Below are positions 27,510 to 36,159 of a stretch of 64,000 nt of DNA, in pieces (the stretch's first letter is position 1; each line of letters opens with the position of its first letter). The stretch covers positions 7,254,001 through 7,318,000 of the forward strand of contig NZ_JAUSYH010000001.1 of the NCBI RefSeq assembly GCF_030816715.1, given 5' to 3'. The DNA comes from Streptomyces achromogenes (GTDB lineage: Bacteria; Actinomycetota; Actinomycetes; Streptomycetales; Streptomycetaceae). Made by a program: the position numbers and the translations under genes. The notes under the pieces were generated by a model. That model saw only the letters and a list, made by a program, of their open reading frames with translations. It had not been told where the DNA came from and ran no database searches.

Positions 27510-28256
27510 TTACGTGCCAGTAACGATTGTCGCCTCCGGCAGGGGAGCCTGCGCCTGCCGCGTCACGTCGTCCACCAGCTCGACCACGTCGGGCCCGTAC
27601 GCATGGGAGTTGACGACCTTCAGCAGCAGCACGAAGGAGCCGTCCCCGTACTTGCGGGCCAGCCGCTCGTGACGGCGGACGAGATAGCGGGTGGCGGCCT
27701 GGTTGTTGATGGCCCGTTGGCCGCAGAACAGGAACACCGGCCGGGCCCCTCGCCGCCGCCCCGCGGTGAGCCGCGCCAGCAGGACGAACTCGGTGACCCC
27801 CGACTCCATCCGGTAGTGCTCCGCGCCGATCTGGAACGCCAGCCGGTCCGGGCCCGGTTCCCGGTCGGTGTTGACCCGCACCCCCGGCAGCAGGGCCTGG
27901 ATGTGCGCCGCCATACGCCTGTTCGAGCCCGGCCCGCCGACGCAGAACTCCGTTCGCTCCCCGAAACCCTGCCGGGCCGCGTCCTGGGTGACCACCTCGG
28001 CGCCCGCGCCGCAGTCCTTGATCAGCGCGGCGAGCTCCAGGAGGGCGAACACGTCGTGCCGGTGCACCGCGAGGTCGGCGCTGCCCGCGTCGCGGTTGAC
28101 GACGAGCAGGCACTCGGAGTTCTCGGGCAGCCCGAAGAACGCCTGCTTGCGCCGGAGTCTGCGGCGCCACAGGTAGGTCCGGGTGACCCAGCCGAGCGCG
28201 GCGCTGATGCCCGCCGCGATGACGCCCAGGGCGATGTTGCGCACGTCGTCGTTCAT
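27510..28256 (-). CDS. Membrane-anchored protein of unknown function
   Basis: 248 residues from ATG 28256. One N-terminal membrane helix (NIALGVIAAGISAALGWVTR) is followed by a soluble alpha/beta domain: ECLLVVNRDAGSADLAVHRHD, EFCVGGPGSNRRMAAHI, RPVFLFCGQRAINNQAATRY and GDGSFVLLLKVVNSHAYGP. The GGPGSN and GQRAINNQA segments look like nucleotide- or sugar-contacting loops, but I do not recognise the family. It is divergent from the gamma-glutamyltransferase gene, 143 bases away. Confidence 0.72.
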   Translation of the reverse strand: MNDDVRNIALGVIAAGISAALGWVTRTYLWRRRLRRKQAFFGLPENSECLLVVNRDAGSADLAVHRHDVFALLELAALIKDCGAGAEVVTQDAARQGFGERTEFCVGGPGSNRRMAAHIQALLPGVRVNTDREPGPDRLAFQIGAEHYRMESGVTEFVLLARLTAGRRRGARPVFLFCGQRAINNQAATRYLVRRHERLARKYGDGSFVLLLKVVNSHAYGPDVVELVDDVTRQAQAPLPEATIVTGT

Positions 28257-28399
28257 GGGCGCGCATGGTAGCGGGCGAGCACGCCTGAGGCGTACCCGTG
28301 TTCGAGGTGTGGCAGTCGTATGACAGTGCCCGGAAGGTGCCTGTCGAGGCCCGGCGAATGTGGTTACGCTGCGCGGACGGTCCCGCACTGGAGGTACGG

Positions 28400-30211
28400 A
28401 TGCGTCGCCCTGTCGCGCGGAAGCTGTCGGTCCTGGCGGTCTCGGCCGCCGTGGTCACGGTGGGGGCCGCCGCGCCACCCGCCCCACAGAGAGCCCCTGT
28501 TGCCAAGGTCCCGGTCGCCGTCGGCTACGGCGGAGCCGTCGCCAGCGTCGACGCGGACGCCTCGGCGGCCGGCATCGAGGTGCTGCGGGGGGGCGGCAAC
28601 GCCGTCGACGCGGCCGTCGCCACCGCCGCCGCCCTCGGTGTCACCGAGCCCTACTCGGCCGGTGTCGGCGGAGGCGGCTACTTCGTCTACTACGACGCCA
28701 AGTCCCGCAGTGTGCACACCATCGACGGCCGCGAGAGGGCGCCGCTGACCGCGGACTCCGGCCTCTTCCTGGAGAACGGCAAGCCGCTCGCCTTCGCCGA
28801 CGCCGTCAGCAGCGGCCTCGGCGTCGGCACGCCGGGCACACCCGCCACCTGGGCGACCGCCCTGTCCCGCTGGGGCAGCGAACGGCTCGGCACGGTCCTC
28901 AAGCCCGCCGAGCGGCTGGCCCGCGACGGCTTCACCGTCGACGACACCTTCCGCTCCCAGACCGCGGCCAACGAGACACGCTTCCGCTACTTCCCGGACA
29001 CCGCCGAGCTGTTCCTGCCCGGCGGCCGGCTGCCGGTCGTCGGCTCCACCTTCAAGAACCCCGATCTCGCCCGCACCTACCAGGAGTTGGGGAAGAAGGG
29101 CGTCGACGCGATCTACCGCGGCGACCTCGGCAAGGACATCGTCAGCACGGTGAACCATCCGCCCGTGGACCCGGCCTCGGGCTGGAACGCGCGGCCCGGC
29201 GACCTGACCGTCAAGGACCTCGCCGCCTACCGGGCCAAGCTCCAGGCGCCCACCCGGACGTCGTACCGCGGCCTCGGCGTCTACTCCATCGCGCCCTCCT
29301 CCTCGGGCGGCACGACCGTGGGCGAGGCCCTCAACATCCTCGAGCGGACGAACCTGTCGAAGGCGAGCGAGACGCAGTACCTGCACCACTTCATCGAGGC
29401 CAGCAGGATCGCGTTCGCGGACCGCGGGCGCTGGGTCGGCGACCCCGCCTTCGAGGACGTCCCGACAAGGCAGCTGCTGTCGCAGCGGTACGCCGACTCG
29501 CGCGCCTGCCTCATCAAGGACGACGCCGTCCTCACCAGCCCCCTCGCGCCCGGCGACCCGCGCAGGCCGGCCGCCTGCGCCACCGGCGGCACGGCGGCCC
29601 CGACGACGTACGAGGGCGAGAACACCACGCACCTCACCGTCGCCGACAAGTGGGGCAACGTCGTCTCCTACACGCTCACCATCGAGCAGACCGGCGGCAG
29701 CGGCATCACCGTCCCCGGCCGCGGCTTCCTCCTCAACAACGAGCTGACCGACTTCTCCTTCGCCCCGGCCGACCCGGCCGTGCACGACCCGAACCTGCCC
29801 GGCCCCGGCAAGCGGCCGCGCTCGTCGATCTCGCCGACGATCGTGCTGGACAAGCACGACAGGCCGGTCGTGGCACTGGGATCGCCCGGCGGCGCCACCA
29901 TCATCACCACCGTGCTGCAGACCCTGACCGAGTTCCTCGACCGCCGGCTGCCGCTCGTCGACGCGATCGCCGCGCCGCGCGCCAGCCAGCGCAACGCCGC
30001 CCAGACGGAACTGGAGCCCGCCCTCTACGACGACACCTCCCCGGGCGGCCTGCGGGCCCGGCTCGAGGCCATCGGCCACTCCTTCAAGCGCAACCCCGAG
30101 ATCGGCGCGGCGACGGCCGTGCAGCGGCTGCCCGACGGCAGGTGGCTGGCCGCCGCCGAGACCGTACGGCGCGGCGGCGGATCGGCGCAGGTCGTGCACC
30201 CGGCACGGTAG
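28400..30211 (+). CDS. ggt: Gamma-glutamyltransferase, secreted
   Basis: 603 residues from ATG 28400, preceded by GGAGGT. Transfers or hydrolyses the gamma-glutamyl group of glutathione-like compounds. An export signal (KLSVLAVSAAVVTVGAAAPP) is followed by GGNAVDAAVATAAALGVTEP and VGGGGYFVYYDAK of the large subunit. The autoprocessing site and nucleophile is Thr409 in ENTTHLTVADKWGN; the small subunit follows with GRGFLLNNELTDFSF, RPRSSISPTI and GSPGGATI. Ends three bases before the convergent Clp gene. Confidence 0.93.
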   Translation: MRRPVARKLSVLAVSAAVVTVGAAAPPAPQRAPVAKVPVAVGYGGAVASVDADASAAGIEVLRGGGNAVDAAVATAAALGVTEPYSAGVGGGGYFVYYDAKSRSVHTIDGRERAPLTADSGLFLENGKPLAFADAVSSGLGVGTPGTPATWATALSRWGSERLGTVLKPAERLARDGFTVDDTFRSQTAANETRFRYFPDTAELFLPGGRLPVVGSTFKNPDLARTYQELGKKGVDAIYRGDLGKDIVSTVNHPPVDPASGWNARPGDLTVKDLAAYRAKLQAPTRTSYRGLGVYSIAPSSSGGTTVGEALNILERTNLSKASETQYLHHFIEASRIAFADRGRWVGDPAFEDVPTRQLLSQRYADSRACLIKDDAVLTSPLAPGDPRRPAACATGGTAAPTTYEGENTTHLTVADKWGNVVSYTLTIEQTGGSGITVPGRGFLLNNELTDFSFAPADPAVHDPNLPGPGKRPRSSISPTIVLDKHDRPVVALGSPGGATIITTVLQTLTEFLDRRLPLVDAIAAPRASQRNAAQTELEPALYDDTSPGGLRARLEAIGHSFKRNPEIGAATAVQRLPDGRWLAAAETVRRGGGSAQVVHPAR

Positions 30212-30214
30212 GGG

Positions 30215-32764
30215 TCACAACTCGGCGACCGGGACGGGCGGCGGGGTGCGGAACGCGAGCCGTCCGTCCTCGACCTCCACCCGCACCCGGTCGCCCTGCC
30301 CCACCCGGCCGTCGAGCAGCAGCCGCGAGAGCTGGTTGTCGACCTCGCGCTGGATGGTGCGGCGCAGCGGGCGGGCGCCGTACTCGGGCTGGTAGCCGCG
30401 CTCGGCGAGCCAGTCGACGGCCCCGTCGGCGAACTCGACCGTGACGCCCTGCGCCTGCGCCAGCCGGCGGGTGCCCTCCAGCAGCAGGTCGGTGATCTGC
30501 CGCAGTTGCCCGTCGGTGAGCCGACGGAAGACGACCACCTCGTCGATCCGGTTCAGGAACTCCGGCCGGAAGTGCTCGCGCAGCGGCCGCAGCACCCGCT
30601 CCCGCCGCGCCTCGTCGCCGGCCTCGCCGCCGCCCGGCCCGAAGCCGATGCCGGCGCCGCGTCGGGTGATCTCCTCCGAACCCAGGTTGCTGGTCATCAC
30701 GATCACGGTGTGGGTGAAGTCGACCCTGCGGCCCTGGGAGTCGGTGAGGCGGCCGTCGTCGAGGACCTGCAACAGGACGTTGAAGACGTCCGGGTGGGCC
30801 TTCTCCACCTCGTCGAGCAGCAGCAGCGAGTACGGGTGCCGGCGCACGACCTCCGTGAGCTGCCCGGCCTCCTCGTGGCCGACGTAGCCGGGCGGGGCGC
30901 CCACCAGCCGGCTGACGGTGTGCCGTTCCTGGTACTCGCTCATGTCGAGCCGGACCATCCGCTCCTCGCTGCCGAACAGCGCCTCGGCGAGCGCCCGGGC
31001 CAGCTCCGTCTTGCCGACGCCGGTCGGACCGAGGAACAGGAAGCTGCCGATCGGCCGGGCGGGGCTCGCGAGGCCGGCCCGGGAGCGCAGCACCGCGTCG
31101 GAGACGACCCGTACGGCCTCCTCCTGGCCGACCACCCGTTCGTGCAGATGCTCCTCGAGGGTGAGCAGCCGGTCCTTCTCCTCCTGGGTGAGCCGGGCGA
31201 CGGGGATGCCGGTCTGCCGGGACACGACCTCGGCGACGGCCTCCGCGGTGACCTCGAGATGCCGGCCGTCGTCGGAGGCGTCCTCGCCGCCGGTGTCCGC
31301 GACGCGCTGCTTCAGCTCGACGATGCGGTCCCGCAGGCGGGTGGCCTCCTCGTACTGTTCGTCCGCGACCGCCCGGTCCTTGTCGCGGGCGAGGTCCTCG
31401 ATCTCGCGCTCCAACGCCCGCACGTCGGTGCCCTTGGCGCGGGAGCCGAGCCGCACCCGGGCGCCGGCCTGGTCGAGGAGGTCGATGGCCTTGTCGGGGA
31501 GCCGACGGTCGGTGAGGTGGCGGTCGGACAGCTCCACGGCCGCCACCAGCGCCTCGTCGGCGTAACGGACCTGGTGGTGGGCCTCGTAGCGGTCGCGCAG
31601 CCCGCGCAGGATCTCCAGCGCGTCCGCGACGGACGGCTCCGGGACGAGGATCGGCTGGAAGCGGCGGGCGAGCGCCGCGTCCTTCTCGATGCGCCGGAAC
31701 TCCTCCAGCGTCGTCGCGCCGACGATGTGCAGCTCGCCGCGGGCCAGCGGCGGCTTGAGGATGTTCGCGGCGTCCATCGCCCCGCTGTCGCCGCCCCCGC
31801 CCGCGCCGACGACGGTGTGCAGCTCGTCGATGAACACGATCAGCCGGTCGGAGTGCGCGCGGATCTCGTCGACGACGGTGTTCAGCCGTTCCTCGAAGTC
31901 GCCGCGGTAGCGGGTGCCCGCGACCACGCCGGTCAGGTCGAGGGCGACCACGCGCCGGGAGACGAGCACGTCCGGCACGTCCCCCTCGGCGATCCGCTGG
32001 GCGAGCCCCTCCACGACGGCGGTCTTGCCGACGCCGGCGTCGCCGATCAGCACCGGGTTGTTCTTGCCGCGCCGGGAGAGGACCTCGATGGTCTGTTCGA
32101 TCTCGTCGTCCCGGCCGATCACCGGGTCGATGCGCCCCTGGCGGGCCAGCTCGGTCAGGTCGCGGCCGTACTTGTCCAGGGTGGGCGTGGCGGTGGACCG
32201 CTGCCCGTCGGAGGCGTGGGCCGGACCGCCCGCGTCCGTGGCCTCGGACGGCAGCCCCGTGGCGGCGAAGCGGGCCGCGTTGAGGATGTGTCCGGCCGCG
32301 GAGTCCGGGTTGGCGGCGAGGGCGCCGAGCACGTGCTCCGGGCCGATGTGGCCCGCGCCGCGGCTGCGTGCCAGATCGTGCGCGTCCAGCAGGGCCCGTT
32401 TGGCGGCGGGCGTCAGGGACAGCGAGGTGGGCGGCGGCGCCTCGCCCGGCGGATACTGCACCGGTCCCGACCGCTCGTCTATCGCCGTCGCCAGGGAGTC
32501 GGGGTCGGCGCCCGCCCGGCTGAGCAGCGAACGCGTGGGCTCTGCGGAAAGGGCCGCCCGCAGCAGGTGCTCGGTGTCCAGGTCGCGGCTGCCGTGCTCC
32601 GCGGCGTACTGGGCGGCGCCGCGGACGAGCTCGCGCGCGGGCCTGCTGAGGAGCTGGCCGATGTTGATCTGGCGGGGGCCGGGGCGAGGCCCGCCGAAGA
32701 AGCGGGCCAGGAACTCGCCGAAGGGGTCGCCGTAGCCCTCCGGGCCGTTGAAGCCGCTGGTCAT
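30215..32764 (-). CDS. Clp-type AAA+ unfoldase (ClpC/ClpB-like)
   Basis: 849 residues from ATG 32764. An N-terminal Clp repeat domain (QINIGQLLSRPARELVRGA to about 165) precedes D1 with Walker A GDAGVGKTAVVEG and Walker B LIVFIDELHTVVGAG, a short middle region with a UVR-like helix pair (EQYEEATRLRDRIVELKQR), and D2 with LGPTGVGKTELARALAEAL and a C-terminal D2-small domain. The short middle domain favours ClpC-like over ClpB. It unfolds proteins for degradation or disaggregation. A GFGGPRPGPR-type N-terminus rich in Gly/Pro is characteristic of a Streptomyces subgroup. Confidence 0.9.
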   Translation of the reverse strand: MTSGFNGPEGYGDPFGEFLARFFGGPRPGPRQINIGQLLSRPARELVRGAAQYAAEHGSRDLDTEHLLRAALSAEPTRSLLSRAGADPDSLATAIDERSGPVQYPPGEAPPPTSLSLTPAAKRALLDAHDLARSRGAGHIGPEHVLGALAANPDSAAGHILNAARFAATGLPSEATDAGGPAHASDGQRSTATPTLDKYGRDLTELARQGRIDPVIGRDDEIEQTIEVLSRRGKNNPVLIGDAGVGKTAVVEGLAQRIAEGDVPDVLVSRRVVALDLTGVVAGTRYRGDFEERLNTVVDEIRAHSDRLIVFIDELHTVVGAGGGGDSGAMDAANILKPPLARGELHIVGATTLEEFRRIEKDAALARRFQPILVPEPSVADALEILRGLRDRYEAHHQVRYADEALVAAVELSDRHLTDRRLPDKAIDLLDQAGARVRLGSRAKGTDVRALEREIEDLARDKDRAVADEQYEEATRLRDRIVELKQRVADTGGEDASDDGRHLEVTAEAVAEVVSRQTGIPVARLTQEEKDRLLTLEEHLHERVVGQEEAVRVVSDAVLRSRAGLASPARPIGSFLFLGPTGVGKTELARALAEALFGSEERMVRLDMSEYQERHTVSRLVGAPPGYVGHEEAGQLTEVVRRHPYSLLLLDEVEKAHPDVFNVLLQVLDDGRLTDSQGRRVDFTHTVIVMTSNLGSEEITRRGAGIGFGPGGGEAGDEARRERVLRPLREHFRPEFLNRIDEVVVFRRLTDGQLRQITDLLLEGTRRLAQAQGVTVEFADGAVDWLAERGYQPEYGARPLRRTIQREVDNQLSRLLLDGRVGQGDRVRVEVEDGRLAFRTPPPVPVAEL

Positions 32765-33110
32765 GGCGTTCCGTTCGATCGACGTGCGATGCGGTGCCGG
32801 GTGCCCTCGGCTGGGGCTTACCCCCACCTTCGCACGGTCGCCCACCGCGGGCACGCGCAGGAAAACCGAACCGGATCGGGGCCGCTGCCGCCCGGCGGGG
32901 GCCCGCGCGGTGCGCTCACGGCACCCAGCCACGAGCCGGGGGCCGGGCGGGTCGTTCCGCCTCGTGGCTCGTGGCTCGTGGCTCGTGGCTCGTGGCTCGT
33001 GGCCTCGTGGCCTCGTGGCCTCGTGCCCTCGTGTCCGAGCCGCGGGGCGGCCGTGTCGTGACCTCGCGTCCGAACCGGGGACCTGCCCCGCCCTGCCCCC
33101 GTCGGTGCGG
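32765..33110. other. Intergenic region with a CTCGTGG tandem repeat
   Basis: 346 bases between two minus-strand genes, with no supported gene. Its main structure is the short tandem repeat at 32961-33034. Confidence 0.6.
32961..33034. repeat. Tandem repeat of 7-bp then 8-bp units
   Basis: Six exact copies of CTCGTGG (32961-33002) pass into four 8-base units CCTCGTGG, CCTCGTGG, CCTCGTGC, CCTCGTGT (33003-33034). Copy number of such repeats usually varies between strains through slippage. It lies downstream of the map gene and upstream of the Clp gene promoter region on the minus strand. Confidence 0.9.
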
Positions 33111-33881
33111 TTACCGGCGCTCGGTCAGCACCCTCGGCCCGCTGTTCGTGATCGCCACCGTGTGCTCGGCGTGGGCCGCGCGCGAGCCGTCGTTCGTGCG
33201 CAGGGTCCAGCCGTCCGGGGCCGCGTGGTAGCCGTCGGTGCCGCCCGCGATCAGCATGGGCTCGATGGCGATGACCATGCCGTGGCGGAGCGGGAGACCA
33301 CGGCCCGGGCGGCCCTCGTTGGGGACCGCCGGATCCTCGTGCATGTGGCGGCCGATGCCATGGCCCCCGAAGCCGTCCGGGATGCCGTAGCCCGCCGCCC
33401 GGCACACCGTTCCGATGGCGTGCGCGATGTCGCCGACGCGATTGCCGACGACCGCCGCCTCGATGCCGGCCGCCAGGGCCCGCTCGGCCGTCTCGATCAG
33501 CCGGACGTCCGCCGGGCGGGCCCTGCCCACGATGAAGCTGACGGCCGAGTCGCCCGCCCAGCCGCCCAGTTGCGCGCCGAAGTCGAGCGAGACGAGGTCG
33601 CCGTCGCGCAGCCGGTAGCGGGTGGGGATGCCGTGCACGATCGCCTCGTTCACCGACGCGCAGAGCACCGCCGGGAACGGCGTGGGCGCGAACTCCGGGC
33701 GGTAGCCGAGGAACGGCGACGTGGCGCCCGCCGCCCGCAGCACGTCGTGGGCCAGCTCGTCCAGCTCCAGCAGGGAGACGCCGACGCCGGCGGCCTCCCG
33801 CACGGTCGTCAGGGCGCGGGCGACCACCTGGCCCGCCTCGTGCATGGCGTCGATCGATGTGTCCGTCTTCAGTTCCACCAT
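33111..33881 (-). CDS. map: Methionine aminopeptidase type I
   Basis: 256 residues. Removes initiator methionine from nascent proteins. The five metal ligands are visible: the two Asp in SLDFGAQLGGWAGDSAVSF, His in GHGIGRHMHEDP, Glu in MVIAIEPML and Glu in AEHTVAIT; the substrate-contacting His lies in NEAIVHGIP. Divergent from the XRE gene with only 32 bases between their start codons. A likely second copy; Streptomyces usually has another map near secY. Confidence 0.94.
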   Translation of the reverse strand: MVELKTDTSIDAMHEAGQVVARALTTVREAAGVGVSLLELDELAHDVLRAAGATSPFLGYRPEFAPTPFPAVLCASVNEAIVHGIPTRYRLRDGDLVSLDFGAQLGGWAGDSAVSFIVGRARPADVRLIETAERALAAGIEAAVVGNRVGDIAHAIGTVCRAAGYGIPDGFGGHGIGRHMHEDPAVPNEGRPGRGLPLRHGMVIAIEPMLIAGGTDGYHAAPDGWTLRTNDGSRAAHAEHTVAITNSGPRVLTERR

Positions 33882-33913
33882 GCCAATTACTATACCGGTA
33901 TTAGAATGGCGGC
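33882..33913. promoter_or_regulatory. Overlapping divergent promoters with a palindromic operator, probably leaderless
   Basis: The 32-base gap holds the palindrome ATACCGGTAT (33892-33901). On the plus strand TAGAAT (33902-33907) lies six bases before the XRE ATG; on the minus strand TATAGT (33894-33889) lies seven bases before the map ATG. A -10 box at that distance places the transcription start at the start codon for both genes. Binding of the XRE protein to the palindrome would block both. Confidence 0.7.
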
Positions 33914-34174
33914 ATGGTGCGTACCCCCCTCACCCCTGAAGAGCACGAGCGCGGCGAGCGGCTCGGCCGGCTGCTGCGCGAGGCGCGTGGCGGCCGGAGC
34001 ATGGCCGAGATCGCGGCGAGCGCGGGAATCTCCGCCGAGACCCTCCGCAAGATCGAGACCGGCCGCGCGCCCACCCCGGCGTTCTTCACCGTCGCCGCGC
34101 TCTCCCGCGTGCTCGGCCTGTCGATGGACGAGCTGGCCGGGCTGTGCTCGCCGGCGGCCGTGGGATCCGTGTGA
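33914..34174 (+). CDS. Small XRE-family transcriptional regulator
   Basis: 86 residues, nearly all a Cro/CI helix-turn-helix: LGRLLREARGGRSMAEIAAS, then AGISAETLRKIETGRAPTPA and the last helix ALSRVLGLSMDELAGLC. Start ATG 33914 has no Shine-Dalgarno, in keeping with a leaderless mRNA. Divergent from map, which it probably controls together with itself. The stop lies inside the 17-bp tandem repeat. Confidence 0.88.
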   Translation: MVRTPLTPEEHERGERLGRLLREARGGRSMAEIAASAGISAETLRKIETGRAPTPAFFTVAALSRVLGLSMDELAGLCSPAAVGSV

Positions 34175-34235
34175 TCCGGGGGACCGTGCGATCCGCGAGG
34201 CCGTGTGATCTGCGGGGTCGTGTGCTCCGCGGGGC
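34168..34235. repeat. Four tandem 17-bp units overlapping the 3' end of the XRE gene
   Basis: Units at 34168, 34185, 34202 and 34219 follow CGTGTGATCCGCGGGGC with one to four changes each. The first unit covers the XRE stop codon. The rest of the gap to 34388 shows no gene. Confidence 0.8.
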
Positions 34236-34388
34236 CGTCGCGGACCCACCCGATCCCCCGGGGAGGCCCTGGGTCAAGATTGCGCCATGTCGCCGCCGCG
34301 TCCGCTTGGAAAACTGGTCGTAGCCGCGCTGTAACACGGCTGGTGTTTTCTACGAGCCGGAGTGTTCCGGTCGGGCGGGAGACAAACG

Positions 34389-35978
34389 ATGGCTGTGGAA
34401 CAACTCCCGGGCAGGGTGCGGGAGTTCGCGAGCTACCTGAACGCGCTGCTGGCGCGCCTCGACCAGGGCGCCGGCTGGTGCGCGGTCTTCTGGCAGCGCG
34501 ACCCCGACGGCATGCGGGCCTGCCTCGACGGCCATGAGGTGCCGCCCTGGGACGTCATGGAGGCGGTGCTCCAGGACCTCGCCGCCGCTTACGGCGCCGC
34601 GGCCGCCGCGCAGGAGACGCCGCGGGCCCGGTCCCTGCACGCCGCCGCGCTCGCCGCCCACGACGCCCGTCCCGGTGGCCGTGACGCCCTGGGGGACCGG
34701 CTCGACGTCATGCTCCGCGAACAGCGCTATGCCGCCGAACGGCAGGCCGACCTGGGGCGTCGGCTCGCCTCGGCGACCACCCGGGAGCAGGCCGACGCCT
34801 TCCGTCTGGACCTCGCCTGGGCCCACGACGATCACGAACGGGCCACCGCCCGGTGCGCCGAGCTCCGTCGCCGGATGGCCGAGGCGGACCGCCTCCCGGA
34901 AGCCGGCGCGCCCCCGGGCCGCACCGGCCCCACGGTCGACGCGCACGACCCACGGCACCCGCGCGACGCACCGCACCCGCACGACAGGGGCCACGGGCAC
35001 GACAGGGGCCACGGGCACGACACGGGCAGCGCTCACGACGAACGGATCGCATACGACACGCGGACGGCGTACGACGCGCGCGCTGCCGGAGCGCCCGAGG
35101 CGCGAGCCACGCCCGACCCGGCATCCGACCCTGCCTTCGACCCTGCCTTCGACCCGGCGCCCGGCCCTGCCTTCGACCCGGCGCCCGAACCGGACTCCGC
35201 TCCCGCCGCCGCTCCGGCCGCCGTGCCCAAGCAGCGCAAGCGCCGCCGAGGCAGCGCGCGGTTCGCCGGCATGGCCGAGGAGACCGAGGTCGCCCCCCTC
35301 GCCGTACCGCCCACCTCCGCCGCCGCCCCCGCCCCCGGGCCCGTCGAACCCGCGCCCGCTCGCCGCACCCTGCGGGGCGCCCGCTTCGCCGGAGCGGCCG
35401 AGACGCCGGGCGGGCGGTCCTCCGAGCCGCGGCGCGAGGCGCTGGACGCGACGGCCCGCAGGGAGACCGTCGAGGCGGTCCGGCATCTGGTGCGCCTGCG
35501 CGCCGAAGGGCGCAGCGGGGAGGCGCACGCCCTGCTCGTCGACCTCGCCGCGCTGCCCGCCGCGCGCATCCCGCTGCTCGCGGCGGAGCTCCAGCGCGCC
35601 GGGCTCACCGCGGACTGGACCACCCTGCTCTGGGAGGCCGCCTCCCTGCCCGCCGACCGGCTGGTCGCCGCGGCCGACGCGCTGGTCGCGGTGGGGCGCA
35701 CGGCCGACGGGGAGCAGATCCTGCGGCAGGGCGTGGCCAGGCCGGCGGAGGAGATCGGGCAGGGCGTCCTCGGCCTGGTCCGGGAGGGACGGCGGCGCGA
35801 GGCCCGCGCGCTGCTCGACGCCTACGTCCGGGTCCGCACCCCCGAGGAGGCCGCCCGCAGCGCCGCCCCGGACCCGCAGACCCTCGTCCCGCTGCTGCTC
35901 GAGGCCGCCCGGGACGCCTCGGAGGAACGCCACTGGGACCTGGTGCACGCCCTTCGTGTCGCGGGGTTCACCGCCTGA
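34389..35978 (+). CDS. Large hypothetical protein with His/Asp-rich linker
   Basis: 529 residues from ATG 34389. Residues ~1-165 are helical and charged (LPGRVREFASYLNALLARLD, CAELRRRMAEADRL, likely coiled coil). Residues ~180-290 are a low-complexity linker with DRGHGHDRGHGHD and repeated DPAFDPA. Two short motifs RGSARFAG and LRGARFAG flank a Pro/Ala stretch. The C-terminal ~160 residues are helical repeats (EAVRHLVRLRAEGRSGEAHA, VLGLVREGRRREARALL) like a TPR or armadillo array. I do not recognise a function; probably a scaffold. Confidence 0.78.
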   Translation: MAVEQLPGRVREFASYLNALLARLDQGAGWCAVFWQRDPDGMRACLDGHEVPPWDVMEAVLQDLAAAYGAAAAAQETPRARSLHAAALAAHDARPGGRDALGDRLDVMLREQRYAAERQADLGRRLASATTREQADAFRLDLAWAHDDHERATARCAELRRRMAEADRLPEAGAPPGRTGPTVDAHDPRHPRDAPHPHDRGHGHDRGHGHDTGSAHDERIAYDTRTAYDARAAGAPEARATPDPASDPAFDPAFDPAPGPAFDPAPEPDSAPAAAPAAVPKQRKRRRGSARFAGMAEETEVAPLAVPPTSAAAPAPGPVEPAPARRTLRGARFAGAAETPGGRSSEPRREALDATARRETVEAVRHLVRLRAEGRSGEAHALLVDLAALPAARIPLLAAELQRAGLTADWTTLLWEAASLPADRLVAAADALVAVGRTADGEQILRQGVARPAEEIGQGVLGLVREGRRREARALLDAYVRVRTPEEAARSAAPDPQTLVPLLLEAARDASEERHWDLVHALRVAGFTA

Positions 35979-36099
35979 CCGGCGCCGCACCCGTTGCGCC
36001 GGACGCACCGCGACTCACCCACAGGGGTGTGAAACGCGATCGACTCCGCGGGTTGACGACGATGGTCTTGGCAAGCCCGTCCAGGAGGCTTACGTTCGT

Positions 36100-36130
36100 C
36101 CCTCTACGACCTTCGTCTACGGGCGTAGAG
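36100..36130. promoter_or_regulatory. Inverted repeat upstream of the first ureidopropionase gene
   Basis: CCTCTACG (36100-36107) and CGTAGAGG (36123-36130) form a perfect 8-bp inverted repeat 15 bases apart, 30 bases before the ATG at 36160. It is a candidate site for the PucR-type regulator of the cluster; nothing identical lies before the second nitrilase gene. Confidence 0.5.
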
Positions 36131-36159
36131 GCTCTGACGTCCCGTCGAAGGAGCAGCTC

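Noticed and set aside
32961..33034. CRISPR array
   Set aside because: Seven- and eight-base units directly abutting, with no spacer sequence and no cas genes.
30506..33061. 851-codon plus-strand open frame over the Clp gene
   Set aside because: Antisense shadow; the minus strand encodes an intact Clp ATPase with all motifs.
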